Shown here piece after piece: positions 1 to 10,615 of a stretch of DNA of 59,030 nucleotides (position 1 is its first letter; each line of letters opens with the position of its first letter). The position numbers and the translations under genes were made by a program. Location of the stretch: the NCBI RefSeq assembly GCF_002105155.1, contig NW_019029070.1, positions 1 to 59,030 on the forward strand, in the 5' to 3' direction. The DNA is from Lobosporangium transversale. Its lineage: Eukaryota; Mortierellomycota; Mortierellomycetes; Mortierellales; Mortierellaceae. A model generated the notes under the pieces. The model was not told the origin of the DNA and did no database searches. It saw nothing but the letters and a program-made list of their open reading frames with translations.

Positions 1-1069
1 CTTGATCAATTGTTAGCTTCCCTCAAGCGCGTTATTTTCCTTTGAGTACGGAATGAGTACAGATGAGGAATGAGTGGAATGAGTGGAATGGAATGCGGGA
101 ATGAAGAATTGAGTATGAAGCAAGGTGTTGATCAGATCAGACCGCTTTGTGAGCGCGCTACGCGCGTGTAACTAAAGATACTTTTAGTTTCTACTTTTCA
201 GTTAGATGTAGTGAAAAGACATGTGCCTGAATTCTAACCTCTGTGTCTCTGTGTCTGTACGTGAAACCTATGAAACATTTTGCCTATTAATGGGCATACA
301 CTGGAATTTGACTTAATAAACTATTACAGTATAAATATAATATATTAGTATAACAGCATACATGTATTAATACATCCTTCTGTAATTCGTGAACTTTTCC
401 TTAGTTCCCCGATAGTACTCTCTCGATTTAATGTAGGGGCCGTATGGGATTTATAAGTGTTTGTTATATCATTTTAATATCCACGAATACTTGCATGCAT
501 TGGCTTGCCAGATAAAGTCGTGGGTCGGCCACATCGTAGGCGGCATAGACCATGACAGACATACGTGCCTGATAAAAGTGCGGACTTGTTTACCTCGACT
601 TCTTTTATTCCATTTCTCTTTCTCTCCTTCTCTGCTCTCATTTTTTCTGTTGTGAGATCAAGGATCTTGATTTCATTTCAAAGCACAGGTAATAGCAAAG
701 AGACAGTAGAGCCTATAAGCTTCAAGTGCCTGAGTGCCAGTCGGCGTCATCCCAAACCCTGCATCTTTGTATTCGCTTCTTTTATCTAATTTTTTTATTT
801 TTTTTATTTTATTTTATTTTATTTTTTTTTTTTGAAAATAAAAAAATAAAAATATACATGGAAAATAAAAATAAAAAAAAGGAAGAGTGGTAAGCTTATA
901 AACAGATACCACTTATCCGAAATCACTGCCTATGCCAGTGCTCTTTTGCATCACCTACTCAGCATCCATTACAAGCATTCACTTCGCCATGCTCAATATA
1001 TCCTTGAAAGTTACTCAACTCCCTTCAAGATGTGACGGTCATTGAAGCCATGTTGTCATGATTATATCC
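1..1069. other. Left flank, diverged copy of P2 arm sequence
   Basis: No gene is supported here. From about 360 the sequence is recognisably similar to 12000-12430 inside the left arm of palindrome P2, with shared blocks such as TTGTTTACCTCG and TTTTATTCC. The ancestral duplicated unit was therefore longer than the present P1 arm. A short GAATGAG-rich stretch lies at about 50-130 and a T-rich/A-rich stretch at about 790-880. Short open frames here have no coding character that I can recognise. Confidence 0.6.
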
Positions 1070-1249
1070 AAGGTAGTGGCTTGAGCAATAGAATGCATGA
1101 TGATCTTTGTCACCCATTTCATGTAAAAGTATGCAGACATAATGCATTTTTATATCAGATTAGCTCCTTTACTCTTTCGCTCTCTTCTCTCTAGAGTGAG
1201 GCTGAGCTACTGAATCTCTTTATTGTCCAAAAAAAACATATATATATTT

Positions 1250-1885
1250 TTAAAGACTATTTGCACACTCATCGTTGTTGCCTCTGTAGCATGAGTTGTT
1301 GTTCACACTGGGGTCCTTGGGCTGGTTGGATCCAGTGCCTGGAGCCACGTAAAAGTCTGCAATCTTGAACGAGCGGATCTTATCGTTATAGTCACCTAGG
1401 TAGCCGACACCATAGCTCCTAGTGTTCTGATCATAACTGTATCGGAACCAGCTACCGTCGCATTGGGTTCCGTCATACAAGGTCAAAGAGGTGTAGCCAT
1501 TTCGAGTGTCAAACTGTTCGAACCAGAAGGCTGAGACACGGCCGATACCAAACTTCGACATATCAATCCCATAGCAAGTGTTATAAGCGAAGTTCTTACA
1601 CTTCGCACATCTGCCTTGGTGTTTTTGATCTTCCCAAAAGCGTACATTGGAGGCGCTTGGCATAGCGGTTGCATAAGCTGACACCTCTCTGTTGGTCCCA
1701 TTTTGGGCTAGGTGAGGGCTGCCTCCCTCGTCAAACTGCGCGGGGGGGTTGGCAGAATTGACCTTGATCTCGGGCAGAGGATGGACTATGCCGCCTCGAG
1801 GAGCAGCCTCCACGACCTGGTTCAACTGGAGCAAAGGAACCAAAGCCACGACAGCAATGGAAAGGATCTTAGACAAGCTAGGCAT
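1250..1885 (-). CDS. Secreted six-cysteine beta/gamma-crystallin-like protein, A1 copy 1
   Basis: This 211-residue single-exon protein starts with a classic signal peptide: MPSLSK, a hydrophobic core, then VVEA/APRG with probable cleavage after residue 27. After a Pro/Gly-rich linker, the mature domain (about 80-177) has the aromatic-Gly pattern of beta/gamma-crystallin strands: RFWEDQKHQGRC, LTLYDGTQC and DYNDKIRSFKI. Six cysteines sit at 93, 96, 104, 142, 199 and 207. Crystallin-like folds often bind calcium or act as secreted effectors or antimicrobials, but the role here is unknown. The protein is identical to the mirror copy at 5505-6140. It is transcribed away from the palindrome centre from a TATA promoter at 2156-2162. 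The fold assignment is inferred from motif pattern only. Confidence 0.85.
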   Translation of the reverse strand: MPSLSKILSIAVVALVPLLQLNQVVEAAPRGGIVHPLPEIKVNSANPPAQFDEGGSPHLAQNGTNREVSAYATAMPSASNVRFWEDQKHQGRCAKCKNFAYNTCYGIDMSKFGIGRVSAFWFEQFDTRNGYTSLTLYDGTQCDGSWFRYSYDQNTRSYGVGYLGDYNDKIRSFKIADFYVAPGTGSNQPKDPSVNNNSCYRGNNDECANSL

Positions 1886-2227
1886 TTTGTTCTTGTTTGT
1901 TTATCTTTGGGAACAGAATAAAGTGGCTCTGTAAACGGGGTTATGACCTAGAGTAGGGGCAATAGTGGTTTGCAAGGTTTTGGTGAGCAGAAAGGATTAA
2001 GTTTCAAAGAGGTATACTATGGCAATAACATTCATGTCAGTGGTAATAGGATAGGTCGATACTCCAAGAGGATGCTACTTACTGGCTCAAAGACGATGTA
2101 AGGAAAGGAAAGTTGGTTGTGGTTTGAAGGTAGAAATGTAGGAATGGGTCGGTAGTTTTATACTTGCAGATGGTCATATTGTCAAGGAAAGCGAAAAGAC
2201 ATGACATATCCAAGAACTGGGATAAAG
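1868..2227 (-). promoter_or_regulatory. Promoter/5' UTR block of A1 copy 1
   Basis: The TATA box is on the minus strand at 2156-2162 and the probable 5' UTR intron spans 1948-2082. This ~360 bp block, which includes the first codons, is identical base for base to the block upstream of both A2 genes, although sequence on either side has diverged. Confidence 0.7.
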
Positions 2228-2746
2228 TGCGCTACATGTTTGACTGGGATAAAGAGAGTTACGAGCTGGTGCACAGCACCCACTCTGGCTTTCTGTGCTC
2301 TGTGGACTGTGGAAAGGGCTCTCGAGGGCGAATATCTGCGGTATCTTGAGGGCGAATATTTGTACGCGCAAACATGAGACAGGGCTGTCTTGTAAATTAA
2401 TGGACACCTGTTACACAAAATTTATTCTGTCATAGCGATTGTCCGTCCAATTGCATGACAAAGAGAATTCTTTGGTTTTTCTCTATGAATAAGCTAATAA
2501 ACTTTTTTCTTTTTCTTTTTTTTTCCTCTTTAAAGTAAAAATAAAATTAAAAAAAAAAAAAAAAAAAAAAGAAGCCAAAGAAAATGTGAGAAATGGATCA
2601 AACAATCAGAGACATACGGTAAAAGCTTCACATGTAAGAGAGTACATGTACTCCCTCTTACATTGTACAACTTAGTAAGTAGAGTCCTACGCGGAGGTTC
2701 TAATTGCTTATAGTTCTTCAAGCATATTCTATACAAACCATTGGTT

Positions 2747-3003
2747 GGATTGACTTCTCGACAAACTCAAGGGCCGATTGAACCATCCTTATGGGGCAGG
2801 CTCAGCGCCAAGACCTATGTTAAAGTTTATAAACCGAATGGATATGGTTCTATGGTTGATCAATCGATTGTACCCGGATCAGTCTATCTTGCATTTGGAC
2901 CTATTACATGTGGTTAAAGCCTTACTGCCGTTTCGAATTTCGTGTTGTGTGGACCAAAACGATGGAGCCATACCATGCCAATAGCGCCTATATCTACCGA
3001 GTG
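2747..3003 (+). pseudogene. Decayed coding segment in P1 left arm
   Basis: Aligning this to the open frame at 13996-14292 in P2 shows a one-base deletion in the stretch after CCTTA (about 2790) and a TCA-to-TAA change that creates a stop at about 2913. The family is not recognised. It points toward the palindrome centre, opposite to gene A1. Confidence 0.4.
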
Positions 3004-3068
3004 ACAAACGTAGTAGCTGAGGTTACAAGGCCTCGCGAAGCTGCATTGTTGTTTTTCCAGGCGCACGC

Positions 3069-4312
3069 AAGTGCTTATATGTTTATATGTCTATTTGCGA
3101 AACCTTGGTGGCGGAGTACTTAAACATTTGTGATATGTCTCTTAGCAAAGACTGATCAATTATCGCTGTAGCCATTGCTGCTGCCTCAAATGCTCTATCT
3201 TCCTCAACAATTTTCACATTGAAATTGAACTCTGGAGCGTTGAGTGCAGAGTCGAAAGAGAGAAAGTTAATAGCGTTGATGTAAGAGCAGGGTTATTGGG
3301 TATTAAGCATTTTAATTGTTCTATCTGCCTTAAAATAAACTTTATCTGTTTTCTTTTACATTGTTCCACTAATAAAAAAAATTGTCCAAAGGTAAGTTAA
3401 GAAATTCATCCGAACTTTGCAGACTTTATCCAGCAGGTGGTCATGCGGAATTAACCATAGGATTTTGTCGCACATGTAAGGACATGGAGTTTAGATATTT
3501 ATGATAGTTGATTCAACTTCAGCCACAATCAGATAGCTTATAATATATATATATGTTTGCTTATATCGGATAAAGCTTTCTCCTCATCAGAATAATACAA
3601 ATTGAAAAGAGATAAGTGTATTTCTCATCAGTAGAACTAACTTATGGGATCCATTCTACATTTTAAAGTTGAAAAAAAATGGATGTAGGCTCACAACCAA
3701 TTGTGTTGCCTTTTATGGCAACAACATTGTGAGGGAGCAAATGCTATTACCATAAAAGGCAAAAAATTGTGCAACGTAATGAGTGTACTTGCCAGGAAAG
3801 TACCTCCAAAACCCTAAGTTTCTCGCAGGCTTGAGTTAAAGTAGAGTCATCTACATTTTTCCTTATGCGGTATTTTAAGAACCATTTAGCCGTCGTACCG
3901 CACCTTTCGCTTCACGGTCCGAAGGGCAAATGGAGATCTTTTTTTGCCACAGTTCTCATCATTGCGTTTTGCCTTCCACTTATATAGTTTTATTCCATGG
4001 CACACTTAGGTTTCCTGACCGAAACCAAATAAATTAATAGCCGGTTCGGGGACTCTCTTCTATTACCGCGTAGGAAGAGCAAAAAACGCGTAGTTGAACT
4101 CAGCTATGCTCGCCTCATGCGAATAATGATTATTACCTTCACTGACATAAACTGTATAGTATGCTTCCCGTAATGTATTTTGCCACCAAAAACCAAGACA
4201 ACATGACCTACCTGCCTTTACTGTCTCTCTCGAGCCAAATGTTATTCTCCCAGAACAGGTCCTAAATCATAGGTAGGAGGACATCCGCTATTGCAAATGC
4301 AATGCCATTAAG
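3069..4312. other. Spacer of palindrome P1
   Basis: This 1.24 kb is not palindromic. Its outer parts are clearly homologous to the P2 spacer: 3080-3290 matches 14350-14590, and 3810-4312 matches 14815-15342. The inner part (about 3300-3780) has no P2 counterpart. It contains a 13 bp stem, TTGCCTTTTATGG at 3706-3718 against its complement at 3750-3762. No gene is supported. Confidence 0.6.
4020..4099 (+). other. 80 bp perfectly conserved spacer block (P1)
   Basis: The block runs from CGAAACCAAATAAATTAATA to ACGCGTAGTTGAAC. It is identical to 15025-15104 although the surrounding spacers differ at roughly one base in eight to ten. It contains ACCGCGTAGG and an ACGCGT hexamer. Function is unknown; a regulatory or replication-related element is possible. 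Confidence 0.5.
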
Positions 4313-4385
4313 TGTGTGTGCCTGGAAAAACAACAATGATAATAGCAGCTTCGCGAGGCCTTGTAACCTCAGCTACTACGTTTGT

Positions 4386-4642
4386 CACTCGGTAGATATA
4401 GGCGCTATTGGCATGGTATGGCTCCATCGTTTTGGTCCACACAACACGAAATTCGAAACGGCAGTAAGGCTTTAACCACATGTAATAGGTCCAAATGCAA
4501 GATAGACTGATCCGGGTACAATCGATTGATCAACCATAGAACCATATCCATTCGGTTTATAAACTTTAACATAGGTCTTGGCGCTGAGCCTGCCCCATAA
4601 GGATGGTTCAATCGGCCCTTGAGTTTGTCGAGAAGTCAATCC
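4386..4642 (-). pseudogene. Decayed coding segment in P1 right arm
   Basis: Mirror copy of 2747-3003 with the same frameshift and the same stop. Both arms share the same lesions, so the lesions arose before the last homogenisation of the arms. Confidence 0.4.
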
Positions 4643-5162
4643 AACCAATGGTTTGTATAGAATATGCTTGAAGAACTATAAGCAATTAGAACCTCCGCGT
4701 AGGACTCTACTTACTAAGTTGTACAATGTAAGAGGGAGTACATGTACTCTCTTACATGTGAAGCTTTTACCGTATGTCTCTGATTGTTTGATCCATTTCT
4801 CACATTTTCTTTGGCTTCTTTTTTTTTTTTTTTTTTTTTTTAATTTTATTTTTACTTTAAAGAGGAAAAAAAAAGAAAAAGAAAAAAGTTTATTAGCTTA
4901 TTCATAGAGAAAAACCAAAGAATTCTCTTTGTCATGCAATTGGACGGACAATCGCTATGACAGAATAAATTTTGTGTAACAGGTGTCCATTAATTTACAA
5001 GACAGCCCTGTCTCATGTTTGCGCGTACAAATATTCGCCCTCAAGATACCGCAGATATTCGCCCTCGAGAGCCCTTTCCACAGTCCACAGAGCACAGAAA
5101 GCCAGAGTGGGTGCTGTGCACCAGCTCGTAACTCTCTTTATCCCAGTCAAACATGTAGCGCA

Positions 5163-5522
5163 CTTTATCCCAGTTCTTGGATATGTCATGTCTTTTCGCT
5201 TTCCTTGACAATATGACCATCTGCAAGTATAAAACTACCGACCCATTCCTACATTTCTACCTTCAAACCACAACCAACTTTCCTTTCCTTACATCGTCTT
5301 TGAGCCAGTAAGTAGCATCCTCTTGGAGTATCGACCTATCCTATTACCACTGACATGAATGTTATTGCCATAGTATACCTCTTTGAAACTTAATCCTTTC
5401 TGCTCACCAAAACCTTGCAAACCACTATTGCCCCTACTCTAGGTCATAACCCCGTTTACAGAGCCACTTTATTCTGTTCCCAAAGATAAACAAACAAGAA
5501 CAAAATGCCTAGCTTGTCTAAG
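5163..5522 (+). promoter_or_regulatory. Promoter/5' UTR block of A1 copy 2
   Basis: TATAAAA at 5228-5234. A probable 5' UTR intron runs from 5308 (GTAAGT) to 5442 (CTCTAG). The distance from TATA to ATG is about 275 bp, or about 140 bp after splicing. Identical to the other three copies of the block. Confidence 0.7.
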
Positions 5523-6140
5523 ATCCTTTCCATTGCTGTCGTGGCTTTGGTTCCTTTGCTCCAGTTGAACCAGGTCGTGGAGGCTGCTCCTCGAGGCGGC
5601 ATAGTCCATCCTCTGCCCGAGATCAAGGTCAATTCTGCCAACCCCCCCGCGCAGTTTGACGAGGGAGGCAGCCCTCACCTAGCCCAAAATGGGACCAACA
5701 GAGAGGTGTCAGCTTATGCAACCGCTATGCCAAGCGCCTCCAATGTACGCTTTTGGGAAGATCAAAAACACCAAGGCAGATGTGCGAAGTGTAAGAACTT
5801 CGCTTATAACACTTGCTATGGGATTGATATGTCGAAGTTTGGTATCGGCCGTGTCTCAGCCTTCTGGTTCGAACAGTTTGACACTCGAAATGGCTACACC
5901 TCTTTGACCTTGTATGACGGAACCCAATGCGACGGTAGCTGGTTCCGATACAGTTATGATCAGAACACTAGGAGCTATGGTGTCGGCTACCTAGGTGACT
6001 ATAACGATAAGATCCGCTCGTTCAAGATTGCAGACTTTTACGTGGCTCCAGGCACTGGATCCAACCAGCCCAAGGACCCCAGTGTGAACAACAACTCATG
6101 CTACAGAGGCAACAACGATGAGTGTGCAAATAGTCTTTAA
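5505..6140 (+). CDS. Secreted six-cysteine beta/gamma-crystallin-like protein, A1 copy 2
   Basis: This is the identical 211-residue mirror copy of 1250-1885. The start is chosen because the signal peptide begins there and it follows an AACAAAATG context. A TATAAAA box lies at 5228-5234, and a likely 5' UTR intron runs from GTAAGT at 5308 to CTCTAG at 5442. The coding exon has no intron. A run of TA and T follows the stop, then an AATAAAG that may serve as a polyadenylation signal (about 6165). The two A1 genes are head to head about 3.6 kb apart, so each has its own promoter. Confidence 0.85.
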   Translation: MPSLSKILSIAVVALVPLLQLNQVVEAAPRGGIVHPLPEIKVNSANPPAQFDEGGSPHLAQNGTNREVSAYATAMPSASNVRFWEDQKHQGRCAKCKNFAYNTCYGIDMSKFGIGRVSAFWFEQFDTRNGYTSLTLYDGTQCDGSWFRYSYDQNTRSYGVGYLGDYNDKIRSFKIADFYVAPGTGSNQPKDPSVNNNSCYRGNNDECANSL

Positions 6141-6320
6141 AAATATATATATGTTTTTTTTGGACAATAAAGAGATTCAGTAGCTCAGCCTCACTCTAGA
6201 GAGAAGAGAGCGAAAGAGTAAAGGAGCTAATCTGATATAAAAATGCATTATGTCTGCATACTTTTACATGAAATGGGTGACAAAGATCATCATGCATTCT
6301 ATTGCTCAAGCCACTACCTT

Positions 6321-6731
6321 CCTGTGTTCATACAGCTCAAGCTTCAACAAGTTCTTACGACTCCTGAGGCTAATAAGGCCGTGGATACAGTATCGGAAAA
6401 AATATCAAGATACATGTTGAGAAACTCGAGAATTACTGCCCTCGTGGTATCTTTATTAGTATAGTAGTCACGCATCCAACCATACTGCTTGACAGCTTGA
6501 GTCTCATACAGGAGCTTAGTCCTAAGGAGATTGAGGATAGGGAGAACACACATGCAAGATTGTATAATTCTAAAATAGCAGAAGCGGACCAGGGCCTAAA
6601 ACAAGTGTTGATCAGGATCGACTAGGAGGATATTCGCAAGATTTTTCCAGCGAATCATGTTGATTTTCTGGACAGAATCAAACGCAAGTGGGTTAATCCA
6701 GATGAAGATGAAGATGATGAAAACCAAGGTA
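6321..6731 (+). pseudogene. Unrecognised gene relic, exon-like pieces
   Basis: Two stretches read like coding sequence. One is at about 6336-6464 and ends in a stop. The other is at about 6489-6731 and is interrupted by an in-frame TAG at about 6624; it ends in an Asp/Glu-rich tail (NPDEDEDDENQG) directly before a GTAACC donor-like site. Further exon-like pieces follow at about 7186-7241 (before a GTGAGT donor) and 7687-7788 (before GTAAGT). I cannot name the family. The 408 bp T-rich satellite would lie in an intron of this relic. Confidence 0.35.
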
Positions 6732-7248
6732 ACCCTCAGAAAATTATGTTATATGAAAACATATAAGTTGTTGTCTAGCTCAATAAACTCATTCGCAAAA
6801 TGAAAAGAGTGTATAACGAATCGATAAATAATCCTCCGTACAAAAACTTCAGCTTTGCCTCAATGCTTTTTTAAAATGTAATGCTGTTAGGGCAAATTGT
6901 ATTTGCAATATTTGTTAGAAGTGCGCAATCACAGCTCTTCTTTATTGTCCCATGTACTACTCACTTTATCTATATGCTGTAAATCCACTTCATTTGCAAT
7001 TCATCTGAATACGGCGACTGTTCGGGCTCCACATGGAGCTGTATACATCCGAACACTACCACATGCCATTGACTATCCTGCGTTCCTTGAGAAATACCTT
7101 TAACATGCACATGCACTTTTACCATCTTAGCTACAAGCAGTAGCTCCAATTCATAATAATATTTCTGCAGAAAACCTACTATCTTCATCTGAGACCCTTG
7201 ATGAGAAATTTGAGGGAATGATCCCGGGCATTACAGATTCTGGTGAGT

Positions 7249-7656
7249 TTTTATTTTATTATTTTTATTTTTATTTTTATTTTTTATTTTTTATTTTTAT
7301 TTTTATTTTTATTTTTATTTTTTATTTTTTATTTTTATTTTTATTTTTATTTTTTATTTTTTATTTTTATTTTTATTTTTTATTTTTTATTTTTTATTTT
7401 TTATTTTTTATTTTTTATTTTTTATTTTTTATTTTTTATTTTTTATTTTTTATTTTTTATTTTTTATTTTTTATTTTTTATTTTTTATTTTTTATTTTTT
7501 ATTTTTTATTTTTTATTTTTTATTTTTTATTTTTTATTTTTTATTTTTTATTTTTTATTTTTTTTTTTTATTTTTTATTTTTTATTTTTTATTTTTTATT
7601 TTTTATTTTTTATTTTTTATTTTTTATTTTTTATTTTTTATTTTTTATTTTTTATT
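7249..7656. repeat. ATTTTT/ATTTTTT satellite
   Basis: About 410 bp of near-uninterrupted tandem ATTTTT to ATTTTTT units, with 6 bp units mixed in on the left and 7 bp units dominant on the right. Long open frames in it encode only Phe/Leu/Ile/Tyr repeats and are artefacts of composition. It sits between a GTGAGT donor-like site and the next exon-like piece of the relic above. Confidence 0.95.
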
Positions 7657-9790
7657 GGCGGCAGCGATAGTGCACTTAGTATCGGGGATTAACGAGCTAT
7701 CTCAAGAGGCGTCATCTAGTTGAGCTTGATAATAGTTTAGGCAGAGCCAGATTTATCGCTCATAGTGATAGTGAAGACGAAGAAAGTAAGTGCTACCAGG
7801 ACTCAAACTTAGTAATAAACATCAGAGGCAACGGCGAGTAAGTACTTTCTATTCTAGATAAATATAAAATGGGAATAGGTTCAAATAGTTTACAAGATGA
7901 AATAAAAGAGATCGTTCATTATTATTCAAAAATCTTCGTCGAATAAAAAAAAGGAATATTACTAGAACGACCAGAAAATTGTTTCAGCGACTCTATTTGT
8001 TTGCCTGCCCTGGCCCAGTAGCCAATCAGCATCAGCCATCGAGGGACAAAACAATCGTCTTTAACGTGTTAGTCTTTCGATAAATATGCCTCGATATATT
8101 ATGGTTGCTGGAAGAGCAGACTCCTAGCTACAAATAGAGGCAGTTTAAGGCAAATATACCCAAGAATGATGGAGGAATGAGGGTGAAAAGTTATGTTGCA
8201 ATTCCTTTCGTCATTTTCTGCCTTTTACACTGAACTAAACCAAATGCTGCACGCCCAAACATAGAGCTAGAGGCCCGCAAATGCGAGAAACATTATAAAG
8301 CACATATAGGCGCAACCCAGCATGACTTTAGGGCTCTTCAAGAGACGGCTCATGGGCGTAAAGTCGGAAATATATCTCAAAACACCGTTTGTCCACGACC
8401 CGGCAACTTCCAAACAAGGAAAAACAAGTTTTCCTTACACAATTTCCCAATATAAAGCGCGAATCGGATCCTCTATTAAAAACTGAATACTTCCTGGGGG
8501 TTTAGAAGAAGTTTTCATTGCATAATGATGTTTTTCTTGAATGCTTGATACTCATTTAGAATTAGATAGCCTAGACAGTTTTCTAAGAGTATTATTTATA
8601 TATCGTCATGCATGAACTAGGATTATCAAATCTCGCCTTTAAGCGCTGAACCTTGATGGAGGCTTCTAAAATAACTAGTAGAACCCTCTGTGGGAATTTC
8701 AGCTTAATCTAGTGCATATATGAGGACTTTTCCTTGGCGAATTTGGTTGTCAGACTTGAAGTCTGGCAATGCCTGGAGCAAAATTCAATTTGACAGGGAG
8801 GGGGTGTGCATTTTTCCTTTATCCTCACATCTTACCTAGCTCTTCTCTCACAGCTTGAGCCTAACTCAGTCTTCCATTTTCCCTTTAGCTAAACCATCGC
8901 CATGAAAGAAGATCATTATTCAAAAAAAAAAAAAAAAAAAAAAAAAAAGAAACCGATATACGAAGATCCATTTTGCTGGTGATAGTGATCCAAGTCCAGC
9001 TTGTGATGACATACCTCGCCCAACAGGTACTGAAACACTGAGGGTGCTTGGACGAGGCAGAACTATAGTTATAGATTATTTTAGCTCTGGCCCTGAGCTG
9101 AATTGCGGCGAATAAATGTATCCATTGCCAATGGGTGCTCCAGAATCAGATCCAAAATGTTTATAAATTGGCACAGTGATAGTCTGCCAAACACATCATG
9201 CCATCTTCTACACTCATTACGCCCCTGTGCGTCTGTAAATACGGAAGCACTAAGAATTCGGAGCCTACTCTAGCACATGTCCTTAAGTAGTATGGTGATT
9301 TTATGTTTCTGGAAAACATATTTCTGGAGCAAACACTAACAAACTTGTGTCGATGTTAATATTATATCATACTAGCTCCAAATCACGTAAATGCAAAAGC
9401 ACCCACGTATATGTGGGAACGTAGCGGGGCCCTCCTTGATGTAAGGTATCTAGTCACGTTACGGCACGATCAGACTGGATGTGCAGAAACCTAAAACCAA
9501 GAAAGTCGTCCTCAGAAGGGATGTGAGATAGGAGTAAACTAAGCCAAGTTTCAAAATACGTTGGCCATAAGGTTGTGGTAAGAGGGATGGGAGGAGGAAG
9601 CGAGTGGCAGGCCATAAAAGCAGTGATTCACCGGTGCATTTTTTCACCAGCCCACTAAAGTCCAATAATTTTTTCATCGGTAGGCTTGACTGGCGCAATG
9701 TACCGCCGATCTACAAGAAGCAGTATGATGTACCCTGATACGAAAATATCCTATCCCGCCCTTGCTTACTTGTACTAATTTTGCGCTCCC
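7657..9790. other. Unassigned sequence between P1 and P2
   Basis: No complete gene is seen. One open segment (about 8970-9115, +) encodes FAGDSDPSPACDD followed by a low-hydrophobicity tail to a TAA and could be a terminal exon; it follows a poly-A tract at 8922-8948. The rest has stops in all frames and no recognisable repeat. Confidence 0.4.
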
Positions 9791-10051
9791 AACTGTGTAC
9801 TTGAATGTTGCTACTCTGTTATATATAACTGACTAATACTCTCCTCTTTCACCACCTTAATGAGGTGCTTATTGGCTCCATTATCCTATTCCAATATACA
9901 CGCGTCCGGAGTTGTTCTCCACAAGCTCACTGCTCATTCGCCCAGAGAGTGCTTCTTCTTTATGGGCTTCACACATCCTCGCATTTGTCTTTGCATTTTC
10001 AAAGGCCTCACACGTAGTAGCATAGTAGAATAGAGCATTGTCAAATTTTAA

Positions 10052-10615
10052 TTAGGGATGGTAGCAATAGTCGGTAGTGCAGATCTCTGTAAGTGGATCC
10101 TTATCCGGATCAGGTTTCACTCCTACTCCTGGCTCCAATTCGGAGTCGTTAATGACGTAGGACTTGATTTTATCATTAAAGTCAGCCAGCGTCGCATAAG
10201 CGATAATTTCGTCCTGCCATTCACCCGAGTTTCGGAAATATGTCCCATTGCAACTGTCTCCTTCGTAAAACGTTACGGACGTATAGCCCTTACGTGTGTC
10301 CATCTGCTGGATGACAATTCCAGAGGCGACGCTCTTCTTGTTTCCTGGAGTGATTCTTACGCACTTGCCGTAGGGAGGCCACCCACATGAAAAGCATTCA
10401 CCACGATAATTAAAGTGCTCAAAGAAGCTCAAAATAGTTGGGGCCACACCAGCTGCGAGTTCACGGACAGGAGCTGTCGCTGCGGAAGCTGTAGCCCCAT
10501 GAAAGATCTCTGCTACAGGAGCTCCTAGTGCCGGAACAGAGCTCTGACCTTGGCCCTGAACGAGAGGAGCCAGTCCCAAAGCGAGAGCGGTGAGTATACG
10601 GAATAAGCCTGGCAT
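10052..10615 (-). CDS. Secreted six-cysteine beta/gamma-crystallin-like protein, B copy 1
   Basis: This 187-residue single-exon protein has a signal peptide (MPGLFRILTALALGLAPLVQ, cleavage near GQG/QS) and an Ala-rich linker. Its domain (about 62-155) has the same layout as the A proteins: LSFFEHFNYRGEC, VTFYEGDSC and DFNDKIKSYVI. The six cysteines are at 74, 77, 85, 122, 179 and 184. Their spacings (2, 7, 36, 56 residues) almost match those of A1/A2 (2, 7, 37, 56), which shows common descent despite low overall identity. It lies about 2 kb downstream of A2 on the same strand, at the outer end of the arm. A CT-rich tract immediately precedes the start codon. Confidence 0.85.
   Translation of the reverse strand: MPGLFRILTALALGLAPLVQGQGQSSVPALGAPVAEIFHGATASAATAPVRELAAGVAPTILSFFEHFNYRGECFSCGWPPYGKCVRITPGNKKSVASGIVIQQMDTRKGYTSVTFYEGDSCNGTYFRNSGEWQDEIIAYATLADFNDKIKSYVINDSELEPGVGVKPDPDKDPLTEICTTDYCYHP

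Larger units (their letters stand above)
1070..3068 (+). repeat. Palindrome P1, left arm
   Basis: This arm is the reverse complement of 4313-6320. Left and right positions of matching features sum to 7390 outside the A-run (for example 1250+6140 and 1885+5505) and to 7389 inside it. Apart from one base of poly-A length and a 9 bp indel close to the inner junction, I see no differences. The arm carries gene A1, its promoter and a decayed coding segment. The outer edge is sharp: the match stops at AAGGTAGTGG (1070) and its mirror at 6320. Confidence 0.9.
4313..6320 (-). repeat. Palindrome P1, right arm
   Basis: Reverse-complement partner of 1070-3068, with gene A1 reading rightward. To the right of 6320 the sequence is unrelated to the left flank of P1, so the duplication or conversion tract ends there. 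Confidence 0.9.

Noticed and set aside
3706-3762. 13 bp inverted stem in the P1 spacer as a MITE or terminator
   Set aside because: A single small hairpin without a second copy or target-site duplication. It is off the palindrome centre, so it is not the folding point either.
7218-7692. Two overlapping ~150-codon open frames rich in Phe/Leu/Ile/Tyr
   Set aside because: They are translations of the ATTTTT(T) satellite and carry no other information.
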